A DNA stretch of 64,000 nucleotides from Rhodocollybia butyracea (GCA_015501585.1 JADNRY010000039.1:295478-359477); one strand, 5' to 3'; counted from the stretch's first letter, positions 10,837-24,100 are shown. Notes: generated from the sequence alone by a model not told the origin. A program made the numbers and translations.

Positions 10837-13800
10837 TTAGTTGATTTTGAATCTCTTTTCGATGCTCTCGTCTTTGAGCTTGTACCCGTTGGCACTGAAC
10901 AATTTGGAGTGAAGGAAGGATGAGATATCATATATCTCATGCTCTTTAGCCTGGAGTGAACGAATCTAGTCAGCGAGGACAGCGTTACCCATGGCTGAAT
11001 ACTGCTTACCCTCTCTTCCAGGTCTTTGACCTTGATCTGAATCAGCTCGGGTTGCTCGTGTCGCTGCAGCATATGGAACCTAGCCTTCTCCTTGACAATA
11101 TTCCCAAGTAAGAACGCCAACAGTTCTTCGTGGTCCTTGGACTGAGTGAGGTACTTTCTAAAGCCCTGCTCGACATATATATCAGCTTTTGCATGCACAA
11201 CAGATGAATCAGAGCACGCACTCTCTGCAAAGTCTTCTTGATACTCATCTTCTGCGCGCTCACAAAGCTACCCACAGCAACCTCGATAGCCAGGTCAATA
11301 TCATCCGCCCGCACATATTCCCGGAGCGACATCTTCGCACTGGCTTCCGCCATCCGGATCATGCTTTCCAAATGACGAACGGTAATGGGAAAGGAACCCG
11401 TCGCTTGCGATTGCTGCCGCAGGTCGACGAACAGCTTTGCCATCTTCTCCTGGTCGAGCTGGTATAGCTTCGGCTGGATCTTTTCGCGCGCGTACATGAT
11501 ATACTTGCGAAGCACATCCTGAGGAATGAGCTATCGAGGGACCAGTCAATACGTGCCTAGAACGAAAAACCAATGGGGTGCTTACATCCTCGTCAACCAA
11601 AGTTCCGACATCCATCTCATCCTGCTTCTCAAACGAAGGATGATTCCTCAGATGACTCCCAACAACGAACCGCGCGAGCAACTCATCCATCACCGGGTCG
11701 ACCGTGTCTTTGACCACACACAACACGTCGAAACGCGACAGAATGGGTTCAGTGAGCTCGACGTTCTGCTGGAACGGTATCGTCGGGTTGTACCTTCCCC
11801 GTATAGGATTGGCCGCCGCGATAATAGCACAACGGGCTTGGAGCGTCGTGACGATACCGCTTTCGAAATGGAGATGGACTGCTGCTCCATGGCTTCATGA
11901 ATAGACGTCCGATCCGAGTCGTTCATCTTGTCAAACTCGTCAATAAGACAAGTGCCTTTATCGGCGAGCACCAGAGCACCGCCCTCCAGAGTCCATTCGC
12001 GCGTCACAGGGTCTTTCCGGACACTCGCAGTCAACCCGACGGCAGAAGCACCCTGACCGGTAGCGAAAACTGATCGATGAGCTGTCTTTTCGGCGTATTT
12101 GAGGAATTGGGATTTGGCGGTACCAGGGTCACCGAGCAAAAGCACGTTTATATCACCGCGAATGCGGTGCTTGTTCTTGATGTCCTTGCGTACACCACCA
12201 AAGAGCGATAAAGCGATCGCGGTTTTGATATCCTCGTGGCCGTAGATAGAAGGAGCGATGGATTTAATGATACGCTTTCGGATTCGTTCATCACGAGACA
12301 GAGTGCGCATTTCCTTTTCATCTTCTTCGGTGAGACGGAAGGCGGCAAAAAGGTCTTCTTTCTTGTTCACATGATTGGCCTCGATGATAGTCGAAAAGAC
12401 AGGGAAACCGTTCTTGGCGTTGAGCGACGCGTCAAAGTTGTTTCTGTAGACACCAGTGATTTCCTAGAAAAGTTGTTAATGGATAATGAACATGAATTGG
12501 GAATTTGGGACGTACGACTTCTTCTCCTGGCTTGGCGCTATCTACCAAGTCCCAGAGAAGAATGACCTCACGGTGGCGAGGCAGACGTCCTGCAGGCACA
12601 GATCCTGGAGACTCTTGCAAGGTCATCCTCTGGTAGTTACGGTATACAGTCTATAGATGCAAGTGGTTAACACCCGCCAATTGCCATTGCTCAGGACACA
12701 TACCTGCTCCGAATTCACCGGGAAGGGACCTTTACTTTCACAGTTTGCGCAGTAGCTGACTCTGACTTCCTTGGTTGCATCCTGGTAGAATGGGCCTAGA
12801 ACAGCGCCGCACTTTTTACAGTCGAATTTGACGTATTTGAGCTGAGGGAACACGCTACTACGCCGGGTAACCACACCAGTGATGCGGACAAGGTTGTTGA
12901 GGTTGGCGCGTCGGAGATCTCGCAGCGATGATGCGAACGGTAGGTCGCATATTCGGACGTGTACTTCAGAGTGGATACGCTTGTACGCGGGGTAATACAA
13001 GAGGATGGCGGTGAGGGCGACTTCGTCGAAGATAGCGAGCATGGCGGTCGGTGCATTGGTGAGGAAGTACGCTAGGATGGGCTTGGAGTAGGCTAGGTGA
13101 CTGTAGGAAACTTCGAGAGATTCCGAGTTGTCTGAAGGAGGACATTGAGGACCAATCGACAGGAATGGCAGAAAAAGACGTACTCTCTCCCAAGTTTCGA
13201 ATTCTTTGGCCATACACGGATGCACCTTGATCGTCGACATAAGTCATCAAGAATTGACGGAAATTTTTAACGATGGAACGTCTGACACGTGGGTTTGCGA
13301 TCCACTCGACGATTGACTTGGCCTTGATATCACTGAGCTGTTCAAGAGGCATTTCCTGTGTCCTGAATGAGAAAAAAGGGGGCAGAAGGACAGGCAAATA
13401 GCTCACATCTTCGAAACCATCCACATCATCTGCATCTCTTCTTTCATCATATTGTCGCCTAGTCCTGCGCTTCATCCGCACAAGTTCATCGTCGCCCTCG
13501 TCCATGTCATCATCTTCGTCCAAAAAAGCAGGAGCTCGCGAGCGCTGAGCAGCACGAGTGCCTTTTCGGCCTCCTTGCGCAGCACGGTCGCGTCTCTCCA
13601 TCTTTTTTTCGGCCAAACGACGCGCTGCAGCTGAGAGTTCTTCAACATCCTCGTCGTCGTCGATGCCAGTTTGATCATATCGATCAAGGAGTTCATTTTC
13701 CGCGTAATCTCTGCAGCGATAGAATGAATTTCTGGGCGAAAAAAAAAACGCGTAAAATGGACATACTGTTGCATGTTATCTGCATACAAGTCTTCGCCGT

Positions 13801-14053
13801 CGTCGTCTTCTTCTGGTGCGTCATCCAGGTCTGGAACCGCATCGCGCTCGTCCATGCTGTCATCTGTGTCATCAAACGCGGCTGGAGAGGACGGTGGCAG
13901 AGAAGACTCTGAGTCGCGACGTGCGCGAGGAGCAGCGGAGGGAGACGAGCCAGGTGGCGATGAAGACCTTTGTCTCTTGGTTGCACGTCGAGGAGTAGAC
14001 TATATGAGCTAGAATTAGTAGAAGAATTGAGGCGAAATGGGAAAGTTTACCAT
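10837..14053 (-). CDS. MCM2: DNA replication licensing factor MCM2
   Basis: Ten exons: complement(join(10837..10950,11010..11165,11222..11530,11586..12463,12516..12650,12704..13131,13184..13355,13407..13710,13767..13999,14051..14053)), about 910 residues. Part of the Mcm2-7 helicase. Visible in order: Ser/Asp-rich acidic N-terminus, zinc finger CKKC...CANC, Walker A GDPGTAKS, Walker B LIDEFDKM, arginine finger LSRFD and the winged-helix end. The first coding exon is just the ATG, joined to STPRRATKR by a GTAAAC..CATATAG intron. Summed exon length is one base short of a multiple of three. The break lies at about 11858-11860, between SISISKA and the expected GIVTTLQA, inside the ATPase core. 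In an essential gene that is otherwise perfect, a missing G in the sequence is likelier than a real mutation. Confidence 0.96.
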
Positions 14054-14359
14054 TTTACTAAATGGGACAGAACAAAAACGCGTTGACACTGACAGAAAGC
14101 GCGATACTTTAGTCACATCGTGACCCGTTACATAGTCACACATGTGATGCAAATCTCAAGCGCGTCGACGCGAAGCGTTAAAATATTATACTGTACATTC
14201 TACATATATATTCCAGCCGGTTTCTACGTTACTTCTAGGTCAGAACGGCAGTACTTGTAGATTCTCTTATATCCTCATCCGTCATAACTTTAGGAAAATC
14301 TTTTAGCGGCGCGCTGTTCCAATGTCAACAGCTTTTCTTCAGAAGTGAAACCGAGAAAC

Positions 14360-14744
14360 TCACTCTCTCATCTGCCAGACATCTTCGCTGCTTTTTGCAA
14401 GACGCCTGTTTGCCCACCATTCAGCTCTTCTGCGAATCCAAATATCCCGACGTTCGTCCGGTTCCATGCGCGTGAGACCAAGGCAAAACTTGAAATCTTC
14501 CAGCTTTTGACCACAATGTGTTCTTTCGCCGAACCTATAGAACGATTTTACTTGTGAACGGATAGCTGTTTTGAAGGAGAAAGATGAGAGACTGATAATG
14601 CTGAAAAAAATCAGACTGGCCATTGCAAGAGAGAAGGGTGTCAAATAAATTGATACAAGTTGGCGTTTCTTCTGGAGTTGGATGAACGAGACGAAGATAC
14701 GCTTCTTCCTGCTTTACGGTTTTTTCAAAATCGAGATTTGACAT
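14360..14744 (-). CDS. DUF3128 (Emi1-like) Cys-rich mitochondrial protein
   Basis: Two exons: complement(join(14360..14565,14621..14744)), 109 residues. Core reads CINLFDTLLSCNA, then SQVKSFYRFGERTHCG, DFKFC and RRAEWWANRRL...SSEDVW, the full DUF3128 signature. Family knowledge: yeast Emi1 relatives, small twin-cysteine proteins, probably intermembrane space and linked to respiration; plausibly a Mia40 client, with MIA40 lying 4 kb away. The intron starts GCCAGT, a GC-AG intron, because only this junction gives the conserved SCNA-RSQ reading. The stop follows VWQMRE. In the next frame an open stretch (EFLGFTSEEK...) continues like a C-terminal extension, so a small indel near 14360 is possible. 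Confidence 0.88.
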
Positions 14745-14900
14745 GAAAACAAAGAGTGTGAAAAAATCAGAGCACTGAAGCCGTATAGTAGTGAGAGAAA
14801 TGCCGGGCCGATTATTACCGACTAGGCCTGAAACAATTACCCATAATTACACCCGGTGTCAGTATAAAGTCGCCATTGTTGGAAGAAATGCCATGTAGTA

Positions 14901-16214
14901 ATGACTAGGCTTCTGCGCCATCAACCTTTCAAAGGTCTTTATCTGACCTTTCAGCTGTTCAGCACCGTTTTAGTGCGAATTCCTCTCTGGGTGGCATTAG
15001 CAATCCCGCCGTAAATATTCTCACTTTCCGCTCTATTTAAGCTCATTTCGTTGGTAGTTCCTGGCGTCCCAGAGCTCAATGGTCAATAAGAAGGGTCGTG
15101 CAGCTGAAGCTCCTGCGTCTTATACTCGCAATCACCAAAACGTGAGAGTCTAGAACCACTAAAAAACTAATATTCATCTCCGCTCAGCACAGGCAATAGC
15201 AAAACTCCCAACCATACTGCCATCACCCCGGTCGACCAAGCAGATCCTCATTCTCCTGCAGCACTATGGATATCACCTATTCCTAGCCAACTTGTTCGCG
15301 ACGAACTAGCTATATGGGCCACTGCTGCCGACATTTCGCCTGTACGAATACCAGGATACTGGCTAAACAAAAAGGGTTCCCATATAACCGTGTCTGCTCC
15401 TCCAATGCCAGGAGAAAAAGTCGTCTATGCTTTACATGGTGGAGGCTTTCGTGCGCTCTCCGCTCATCCCTCGGATCCCACTGCAGCAATTGCACACGGA
15501 CTGTTGCAACATGTCGATACTGTCCAACGCGTATTCTCGTGCGAGTATCGTCTTACTTTAGCAGATAGTTCGGGAAACAACGAACTCCCCAACCGATGCT
15601 TCCCAGGAGCATTGATAGATGCACTCGCAGGGTATATCTACCTCGTCGAGACTGTAGGTTTCGATCCACAAGATATCATTGTAGAAGGCGATAGCGCTGG
15701 AGGTAACTTGGCTCTTGCTCTCACTCGGTATCTTGTCGAGCATCCGAATTCCGGCTTCCCTGCGCCTCCTGGTGCCCTTGTCCTGTTGTCGCCATGGGTA
15801 AATCTTGGCACGCCTATTTCTGGAGTTCGTCCCTCTTGGATCAACAATGCCAGATGTGACTACATTGGCCCTGATGTTGACATTGTTGGGTACCTTCGCG
15901 CCGCTGGGGCGTATGTAGGCCCCCATGGACTTGGTGCTGCCGACATAAACCCATATATATCCTCGGCCTCGGTGAATCCTACGATGAAGGTTGATTTCAA
16001 AGGTTTTCCAAGAACATTCATCACTTCCGGAGGCGCAGAGGTGTTTTATGATATGCATTGTGTCTTGAGAGACAGAATGGTTAGGGATCTTGGTCCAGAT
16101 ATGGTCAGATTTCACTTCGCGCCTCATGCAGTGCATGATTGGCTCGGTCTTACCTTTCATGAGCCAGAACGAACGGAAGCGCTCAGAGAAATTGCTGCCT
16201 GGCTTACCTCTTAA
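14901..16214 (+). CDS. Alpha/beta hydrolase (HSL-like esterase/lipase)
   Basis: Three exons: join(14901..15010,15073..15141,15188..16214), 401 residues. Oxyanion-hole motif HGGGF, nucleophile elbow GDSAGG, and a late HDW supplying the catalytic His, as in hormone-sensitive-lipase-type (Abhydrolase_3) esterases. The N-terminus is hydrophobic (LYLTFQLFSTVLVRIPLWVALAI) and could be a membrane anchor, common in the agaric members. The start was chosen because the ATG at 14901 gives this conserved lead and intron phases then agree through both short introns. The substrate cannot be told. A decayed tandem copy follows at 16511. Confidence 0.9.
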
Positions 16215-16510
16215 GTTTTAGTTGTACCATAAGGTATTTTGTCTCTGAATTTATTTGAAGTGCGGTTCTCAAGTTGAACGCGACCAGTATCCGTCTGTAG
16301 CAAGGGAAGGTGCTATCCACTATCAAGGTTGAACGCAATAAGGAAAGATATCACTCACATAAGATCGGCCGGCTTCATCGTCTATGCTAATCTTATCCTT
16401 GGATATGATGATACACGCACCCAGATATGATGCTACACGGACATCCGACGCCAGTCAGCTGAACGACAACCACAGGTATAAAATCGCATCGTCAGAAGAA
16501 ATGCCATGTA

Positions 16511-17832
16511 ATGCCTAGGCTTCTGCGCCATCAACCTCTCAAAGGTCTTTATCTGACCTTTCAGCTGTTCAGCGCTGTTCTGGTCCGGATTCCTCTCTGG
16601 ATAGTGTTGGCAATTCCGGCGTAAAAGTTGTCGCTTTCCGCTCTATTCAAGCTCATTTCTTTGGTAGATCCTGGCGTCCTAGAGCTCAATGGTCAATAAA
16701 AAGGGTTGTGACGTTGAAGCTTCTGCGATTTATACTCGCCATTGACAAAAAGTGAGAGTCCAGAAAGGCTAGTCCAAGAAATAATAGTCACCTTCATCGA
16801 TCATCCAGTACAGGCATTATAAAAACTCCCAATCATACTGCCATCACCCCGGTCGATCAAGCAGATCCTCATTCTCCCACAGCACTATGGATAACACCTA
16901 TTTCTGACAAACTTATTCGTGATGAACTGGCGATATGGGCCGCTGCTGCTGCCATTTCCCCCGTACAAATACCAGGTTACTGGCTAAACAAAAAGGGTTC
17001 CCATATTGTCATGTCTGCACCTCCAATGCCAGGAGAAAAAGTCATCTATTCTTTACATGGCGGAGGCTTTTGCGCACTCTCCGCTCATCCCTCAGATCCC
17101 CCTGGGGTCATTGCTCGAGGATTATTGCAACATGTCGATTCTGTCCAGCGTATATTCTCATCCGAGTACCGTCTTACTTCAACAGATAGTCGGGAAAAAC
17201 CAACTCCCTAATCGGTGCTTCCCAGGAGCACTGATAGATGCACTCGCAGGGTATATCTACCTCGTCAAGACTGTGGGTTTCGATCCACAAGATATCATCG
17301 TGGAAGGCGATAGCGCTGGAGCTAACCTATCTCTTGCTCTTACTCGGTACCTTGTCGAGCATCCGAATTCCGGCTTCCCTGCGCCTCCTGGTGCACTTAT
17401 CCTGTTATCACCATGGGCAAACCTCGGCAAACCCATTTCTGGAGATCGTCCTTCTTGGATTAATAATGCCTATTGCGATTACATTGGGTCAATGCTGATA
17501 TTGATCAATATCTTGACGCCATTAAGGCTTATGTAGGTCCTCATGGACTTGGTGCTGCCGATGTAAATCCATTTATATCCCCCGCGTCGGTGAACCCTGC
17601 GATGAAGATTAGTTTCAAAGGTTTCCCGAGAACATTTATCACTTCGGGAGGCGCAGAGGTGTTTTATGATATGCAATGTGTCTTGAGAGACAGGATGGTT
17701 AGGATCTTGGTCCGGATATGGTCAAATTTCACTTCGCGCCTCATGCAGTGCACGATTGGCTTGGTCTTCCCTTTCATGAACCGAACGAACAGAAGCGCTC
17801 AAAGAAATTGCTGCTTGGGTTGCTGCTTCTTG
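16511..17832 (+). pseudogene. Decayed tandem copy of the alpha/beta hydrolase
   Basis: Same exon layout as the intact copy (exons 16511..16620, 16683..16751, then from about 16814), and HGGGF and GDSAGA are still readable. The main exon is broken several times by base losses relative to the paralogue: near 17190-17205 (two bases), near 17490, near 17705 (GGG to GG) and near 17780. The nucleophile elbow has GDSAGA instead of GDSAGG. Promoters are also similar (GAAGAAATGCCATGTA in both). As given it cannot make a full enzyme. All the lesions are single-base losses, so part of them could be sequencing error, but their density compared with the clean paralogue favours a true pseudogene. Confidence 0.75.
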
Positions 17833-18259
17833 AGCTTTAGTTGTACGACTAACTTGTAAGGTATCTGACTCTAAATTTACCTGCAGTACGACAGAGTACG
17901 ACGCGAGGCGGAACGCGTTCCTTAGGAGGCTTACGCCAGCTCAGAGGTTCAACTTCAGTCCGGTATAGGAAGCACTATCACGAAAAATACTCACCCAACC
18001 GTCGCTAACCCCGCCGACCACGAGGCAACATGGTGCAGAAATCTGTGTTCCTAGATTCGTTGTAGCCTTCGACGAGCCACTCATAGTAGTGAGTAAATCA
18101 TGTTTAAAGTTCAATTTCCCAGTGGATCATGATCATTAAGCTTGAAGGCGAAACAGGTATATAGGTAGGTAGGATCATTAAAAGGCAAAAATCAGCTGGA
18201 AAAGCAAGGAGAACCTTGGAGAGACATGGTACCGAAAAGATATTTCTGCATATGTGGTC
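17833..18259. other. Intergenic region between hydrolase copy and transporter
   Basis: No coding sequence supported. Contains the 3' flanks of two convergent genes. Confidence 0.4.
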
Positions 18260-20047
18260 CTACGATGTTTTCCTCAGATCCGTTACCTCAACTGAATCAG
18301 CTGCCGATCCGCTTTCTGCCTCTCGCAATCCCCCCGCGTTATAGTCCCGGAGATAAAAGTAGGTGGCGGGCATACCGACGAACAGAGCTCCGATGATGTT
18401 GCCAATGTAGGACGCGATCAATGATCTATTTGACCCGAATGTCATGAGCATCGGGATTTCTCGGTCAGGAATATAGACAGACACATACTTTTTAATGTAG
18501 TCTGCCACTGTCAACTAATGGATATCCGATGTGAGATGCGCAGTTCAAAGGATTCAAAAGAAAAAGAAAGAAAACAACGTACATCAGCTCCGAACATGAT
18601 ACCTAATGGTACACTGAACATGTTTGCGACAACTAAGAAACGGAATGGGTGTAAGAAGCTGCGCTTGTGATTTCCAGGAAAAGAAAACAGAACCAACCGT
18701 GATCGTAGCTGCAGGCGACGAAAATCTACCAAGCAGTCAGAACTAATAATCAGAATCAAATAGGACGGGTTCTCGTACCCAAATAGGTATCCAAATGGCA
18801 AATATCTAGTTAACCGATTTTAGTTTCTTCCGGAAACCAGTGTCGCGTTCAATTATACCTTAGAAATAGTATCTCGGGCCCCGGCGGCTTGCTGTGGGTA
18901 TATCGTACTCCATTAGCGACAATTAGTAGGAGGTGATGATTCATCTACTGACCCAAACTGCGATACAAACAAGCCAGTTACACCCGATACCCCGTAAGAA
19001 TATCTGGTGCCATTCGGGCTCGGCGGCCTTTTTCCTGTACAAGTGTGGGTCAACAATATAAACCCCAGGTGTCTTCCAAAGGGTACTTACAAGGCAAAGG
19101 CGACGATGTAGTCGTTGTACGGAGCAACAGAAACGATACCAGAGTCTATATCACACGCATACAGCCAAGTTAAAAAGCTAATCAGATGAGCGGCTTACAT
19201 TTCACCAAGATCGCTCCGAAGAAAAGACTTGAAAGGGAATGAGATCAAATGACGTGAAATGGATGGATGGAGACCACACTGACCTCCCCACCAAATTACC
19301 GAATGTGACTAGCAAAGGGGTGGGATCTCAGCAATCAGATGGTAACCAATCTGAGAAAGTGTCTCACCGATGATCCAGTTTACAGGCTAAGTATCAGCGA
19401 TATCAATGTCAGACGCGAACAGAAGTCCCACAAAAAGGTTTTTCGTACCAGGCTCCACCATGGTATCGCCCTTTTGACTACTGCCATCGGGAAGTACTAG
19501 GCACCTTTCTTGTCAACATCACAGATATTGAACAGGGGCAGGCTCTTCACGCACCATCATATTACTTGTGAGAAGTTCGTAGCCGTTAAGAACGATCCTG
19601 GAACGAAAACTCAATTAACCAGCCCTGGATGGGACAGCGAGTGTTAAAAGATAACCCACATGACGAGGCCCACGGGGAACACGAAACCGCCTAGTACCTT
19701 CACAATACCTGGGTTCGAAGCCGTCAGGCCTGCTGCTCCCCCAGAAATAACATCATCCAACAATCCTCCAAAGCTCAACATGACACCTGCAAGGAACTGG
19801 GTATATTGATATTGAGACCTTTCAACTCCTTGAAAACAAATCTATGAACCAACTCACAGCTTTTATAAAAATTGTGTGATAGGAGTATTATGCTTGACAA
19901 CGCATTGGTCAACAATAAGAGCTGCAACCTCTGCAGGCTTCACTGAAAAGCGTTGGTATCGATTAGTATCATTTTCCGCGTGGTACAAGCATTGCCAGCG
20001 ACGATGGCGGCATGGACCGACGTACAGGTGGGATTCCTAGAGTCCAT
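18260..20047 (-). CDS. Formate/nitrite transporter (FNT family)
   Basis: About 15 short exons. The conceptual protein shows the FNT series: LKPAEVAALIV, FLAGVMLSFGG, GFVFPVGLVMIVLNG-ELLTSN, WIIVTFGNLVGSLFF, the family signature GIGCNWLVCIAVW, ARDTISKIFAIWIPI, DHVVANMF and IGNIIGALFVG. This gives six membrane helices with the NPA-replacing re-entrant loops typical of the family. Family members are pentameric channels for formate, nitrite or related small anions; the substrate here is unknown. The start at 20047 is followed by a 44-nt intron. Near 19865-19880 a T5 run makes a stop in the second exon; T6 would restore the frame into KAFLAGV, suggesting a one-base sequence error. The stop is at 18260-18262. 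Confidence 0.88.
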
Positions 20048-20496
20048 GTTGTCGGCGAAGTTTGAAACGGGCGCCTCAAAGAGATGGAAAGGGTACAGAA
20101 ATTGTCTATCTCATGGCATCAGTTTTATACGTTCATAGAATCATACGAGCGCTCTTGAATTCGAAGTTTTCGTGACAGATTGATTGGTCCTCTGGTGCAT
20201 TAGTGCCAAGTAAACTGTATTTAGTGAAGGGTGCCGTGTACGAGATCTATCAACATTCTATTCCACTTTCTCCCACACTTCCCCCTTTACTAGCCTAGCC
20301 TTTAGCTTGAGATATTAATAGCTCAGGTTTTAATATGCAGAGAGTGAGGATCGGTACGAAACGGAAGTGCTGGCAGTACGGGTCAATACCACCATCGAGA
20401 CCCGGTCGAAAGAGAACAGAATCTGCGGGGGTATCCGGGCCTACAGGGGCCTGCCTGCTGATACACATCGGAAATAACGCTTCCGCACAGGGGGTT

Positions 20497-20712
20497 AGTG
20501 TGTCGAGTACCGTAGCTCCATGATCTTAACGCGAAAGAGGAAACAAGTATCACAATCAATAGGGCATTCTTTAGAGAAACTGGGGTGTACTGTTTATAAC
20601 CAATTACATCCGGAGTGTGTCGAGCACCGTAACTCCATGATCTTACCGCGAAAGAGGAACGACTACAGATCACAATCAACGGGGCATTCTTTAAAAAACT
20701 GGAGTGTACTAC
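20497..20712. repeat. Two-copy tandem duplication, about 117-bp period
   Basis: AGTGTGTCGAG starts at about 20497 and again at about 20614. Both copies go on through CTCCATGATCTTA, GCGAAAGAGGAA, ATCACAATCAA, GGGCATTCTTTA and GTGTACT with scattered substitutions. Not coding in any frame I can support. Confidence 0.75.
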
Positions 20713-20960
20713 ATATGTATACATTTTATAAACAAACAAACAATGTAAACGATGGATTTCGGGGTGATAACTAGTTTATAGCAGTTATAGCAAACATTAA
20801 ACAAAGCATAAAAGCATGAAAACAATTTTTTGAGCGCAGAACACAGAACAACAAAAGCAAAAGTAAAAGCAAAAGCAATGGAATAGCAAAAGAGAGGGAT
20901 TAGCAAAGAAGGAGAGACGGCAAAGAGCGAGGGTAGCGTCACAACACGAACGGGTTACAA

Positions 20961-20987
20961 ACAAACAAACAAACAAACAACAAACAT
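20961..20987. repeat. (ACAA)n microsatellite
   Basis: Perfect ACAA repeats of about six units in the putative 3' flank of the Mei2-like gene. Confidence 0.8.
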
Positions 20988-21126
20988 GGGCTTGCATCGG
21001 TGAATAAACAAAAGAACGATGCATGCTTCTCGAGTCTGGATTAGTAGATGTACGGTACTTCTGAAAAAGAGAGAGAAAAGCAATTACAGCCTCAAGCAGA
21101 CGAAAAATAGAATAGAACACGTTTTC

Positions 21127-24100
21127 TTACTCTCCCGTGATCGCGCTACGCAGTCGTCGATAGCTGCGCGCACGAGGCTCATTATACTCAAGCCTCCGCG
21201 AGTTGAACGGGGGGGCATTAAGCAAGTTAGTGTTCTGCCCCGGCCCTTGCAGATGATTACCATGCCCGGGAACATAGAGGGAGCCGCGATTGTGCGAGCT
21301 ACGCTCTTTGCGCCTCTGGTGCGTCGCAGCCGGGAACGGCTCGGGAAGACCTTGCTCCGGGCCTGGGTCGGAATAGAATATCTTGGGCTGCCATTCGGGC
21401 TTTTCGTCCATGATGCAAGAGTTTTTGAATTTTTCGACGAGAGCTTCTTTTCCCCTGGAGGATGAAAGATGGGACGGACGGGTGGGTTTTTTTTAGTATA
21501 TGTGTGGCAGATAGGAGGAAGGAAAGACGTTTAATGTAGAGTACGTTAAAAATACGCACTGGTAATTCGCATAACTCATCTGCAACACTTTTTCACTAGA
21601 AAACATGTTCCTAAAATCCCAAACGGGTGTCAGCACGACAGTCGAATTATATAGAATGTTTTGTACCATTTCTGCCCGAGCCGTTTTTTCGCGAACAGGA
21701 TGAGATCGGCGACAGATATAAAGTTTACGAAAGCGTATCTTCGCGAAGCGTTAGTAAAATGGTCTCCAAGCAGTTGACGGACGGACGTACCCCTAGAGAC
21801 ATGTGAAAGAAACATAAACACGAGTTGCTTTGCATATGATGGAGTTCGTTGAACGAACGAAAAGGTTAACTTACCACGTTACAGCCTGCGGGAAAAAGAA
21901 GAACTGACATCAGCAAGCTATTACGAAAAACAAAAATGATCTAAGGTAAGATAAGATTGTTGTTTTACTCACCGTTCTTAAAGTCCATCCGAAGGTAAAG
22001 GAAATCTATCCTTCGAGGACACACTTTGTCGAGATAATTCTTCAAATCCTTATCACTCATCTTGTTCGGGATGTTTTTGATCATAACGGTCGTGCGAGTG
22101 TCAACCCCAGATTCCACGTTTGCGAGGTTAAGTTGGTTGTGCTCTCCGTTGTCCTTTTTGCCGCCTGAGCCGGTGGAGGACGATCCAGCGTTATTGTTAT
22201 TGTTATTGGTGTTTTTGACCATGTGAGTATGAGGCGGCGATGAGGAGGAGTGGGGAGACCCTTCGTGCGTACTAGTCAGTGTCGCGGAAGGAAGCTGCTG
22301 GTCGCCGGGAGGAGGAACGAAGTATCCCGGGCCGGGCATACGAGAGAGACCAGGTGGGAAGTAAGAGGCTGGGCTGGCGGGGAAGCTAGTGGGCGTTACG
22401 CCTTGTACCCAGTACGGATCGGCGGAGGGAGCGAGAGAGGGGCTGAGAGCGAAAGCGGGAGCCGCGAAAGTGGGGACACCGTTGATGAGTTCGACTGGCC
22501 ACATCATCGAAGCATCGCGCTCGAATGGAAGCAGTGCCCCGTGCAAGGCGGGAAGCGGCGCGGGGGTCTGAAAATGCGGAGGGGGAGACATGTATCCGTG
22601 GAGGAAGGGCAATGGGGTGGGAGAGGTCGGCGTGGGGGCGTAATACGGGCCCATGGGGAGCGGGGCAGGTGTAGAGGCGCTGTCATGGACGTGGTACACG
22701 TATCCTTCGGCGGAAGGATTGTAGTAAGTCTGTAAAAGCTGATGCTGCTGCACGTCGAGCACCTGACCGTTGGGCGCACTTGTGTTGTGTGGCCTATCTG
22801 GGCTCTCGGAAGAGTAGAAGACAGGAGGAGATCCAGAGCTCCTGCTCTCCGAGTATACAGACGCAGGAACATCGTCGAGGGGGAAGAAAAACGGCTGTCG
22901 TGTTTGCGAAAATTGGCCTGGCGGTCCGAACGGTTGAATGGAATCGTCAAAGGCACGACAAATTGGGAACGGTACGATTTTTTCGGTAGGTATTGCTTGG
23001 ATGAAATCGGCGGGCTCCTCCTCTTGGACTTCCTCGCATTTAGAGGCCGTGATTTTCGTCCCGAACATGACTTTTCCGTTCAGTCTTTCGTACGCCGGAG
23101 CAACGTCTCTTATATCGAAGTATTCAACGCGAAAGGTTTTACGAGCCTGGAATGGAATGATCAGGCTAAGCAAGGGAGTCGGAGCTATAAGAGACATACA
23201 GAATTCGATCCTTCCTGCGGTACTGTATCCGAGATTGATCTGATATCATCAGCGGAACCGAAGAGGTTCTTGAGCAAGAGCGCATCGCGGTTCCCCCTCT
23301 CTTCGTAGATAGCCTCGTCGGTAGGAACGTCAGGTTCGATAGTAACTTCGAGTGTAGGGTCCATGGAAGAGAGGAAATCAGAGGGCCCTATTTTCTGCAA
23401 ACAAATTTTGCTTTGAGCGACAAGGAGAGACGGGACTGAACTGAACGTACAACGATGACTTGGTCCATGGTCAAAAACTGACAAGTCAATCTCTGTCTCC
23501 CAGCTGCGTCTTTCGCTGGACCAACACACACGTTGAACTCGTCATTCTCGCGGGTTTCGAAAAACTTTGCAGCGGCGATGGCGTCTCGGATATCGTGAAA
23601 CGCAAGGAGTACGAGACCTTTACGATGAAGAAGACCTTTGATGGGTTTGGGTGCGGTAGGGTCTGCGGTTGAAGGAGTGACAGGAGTAGGTAGTTTAGAA
23701 TCGGGTCGATAGGAAGCAAGTTTTTGAGCGGTAAGGGAATCGATGGCGCGAGAGATGACAGCGCGACTTGCGTCGAGGGCGACATTGTCTATCTGAATAT
23801 GAGCAAAAAAAAATTAGTATAGGTCGAGTTAAGGTTATATAGGCTACTTACGAGCAAAAACCTAGACGAGCAAGTGTCATCGACATCTCCGCCGGTAGCG
23901 TGATCAGACTGGTCTGCAGAACTGACACTGCCGTCTACGCTAGCTGTGGTTCTGATACTTGATGCTGGGGTCAGTGGCGGAGTGAGGAGCTTATGAGAGT
24001 CAGTTTCGACACGAGGTCTTCGTTCGAGCTTTTGAGCGACGATCTTGACGTGAGGACGAGTCTGGGACTTTTCACGAAAGGACGCGAGACTTGACTTTAG

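Larger units (their letters stand above)
20048..21126. other. Intergenic region with local duplication and microsatellite
   Basis: No gene supported. Contains the tandem duplication at 20497-20712, an AAAGCAAAAG-type run near 20850-20880 and (ACAA)n near 20960-20990. The last part is probably the 3' UTR of the Mei2-like gene. Confidence 0.5.

Noticed and set aside
22250..22956. Open frames of 150-190 codons on the opposite strand of the Mei2-like gene
   Set aside because: Shadows of GC-biased coding sequence; no start context or homology, while the minus strand encodes clear Mei2 protein.
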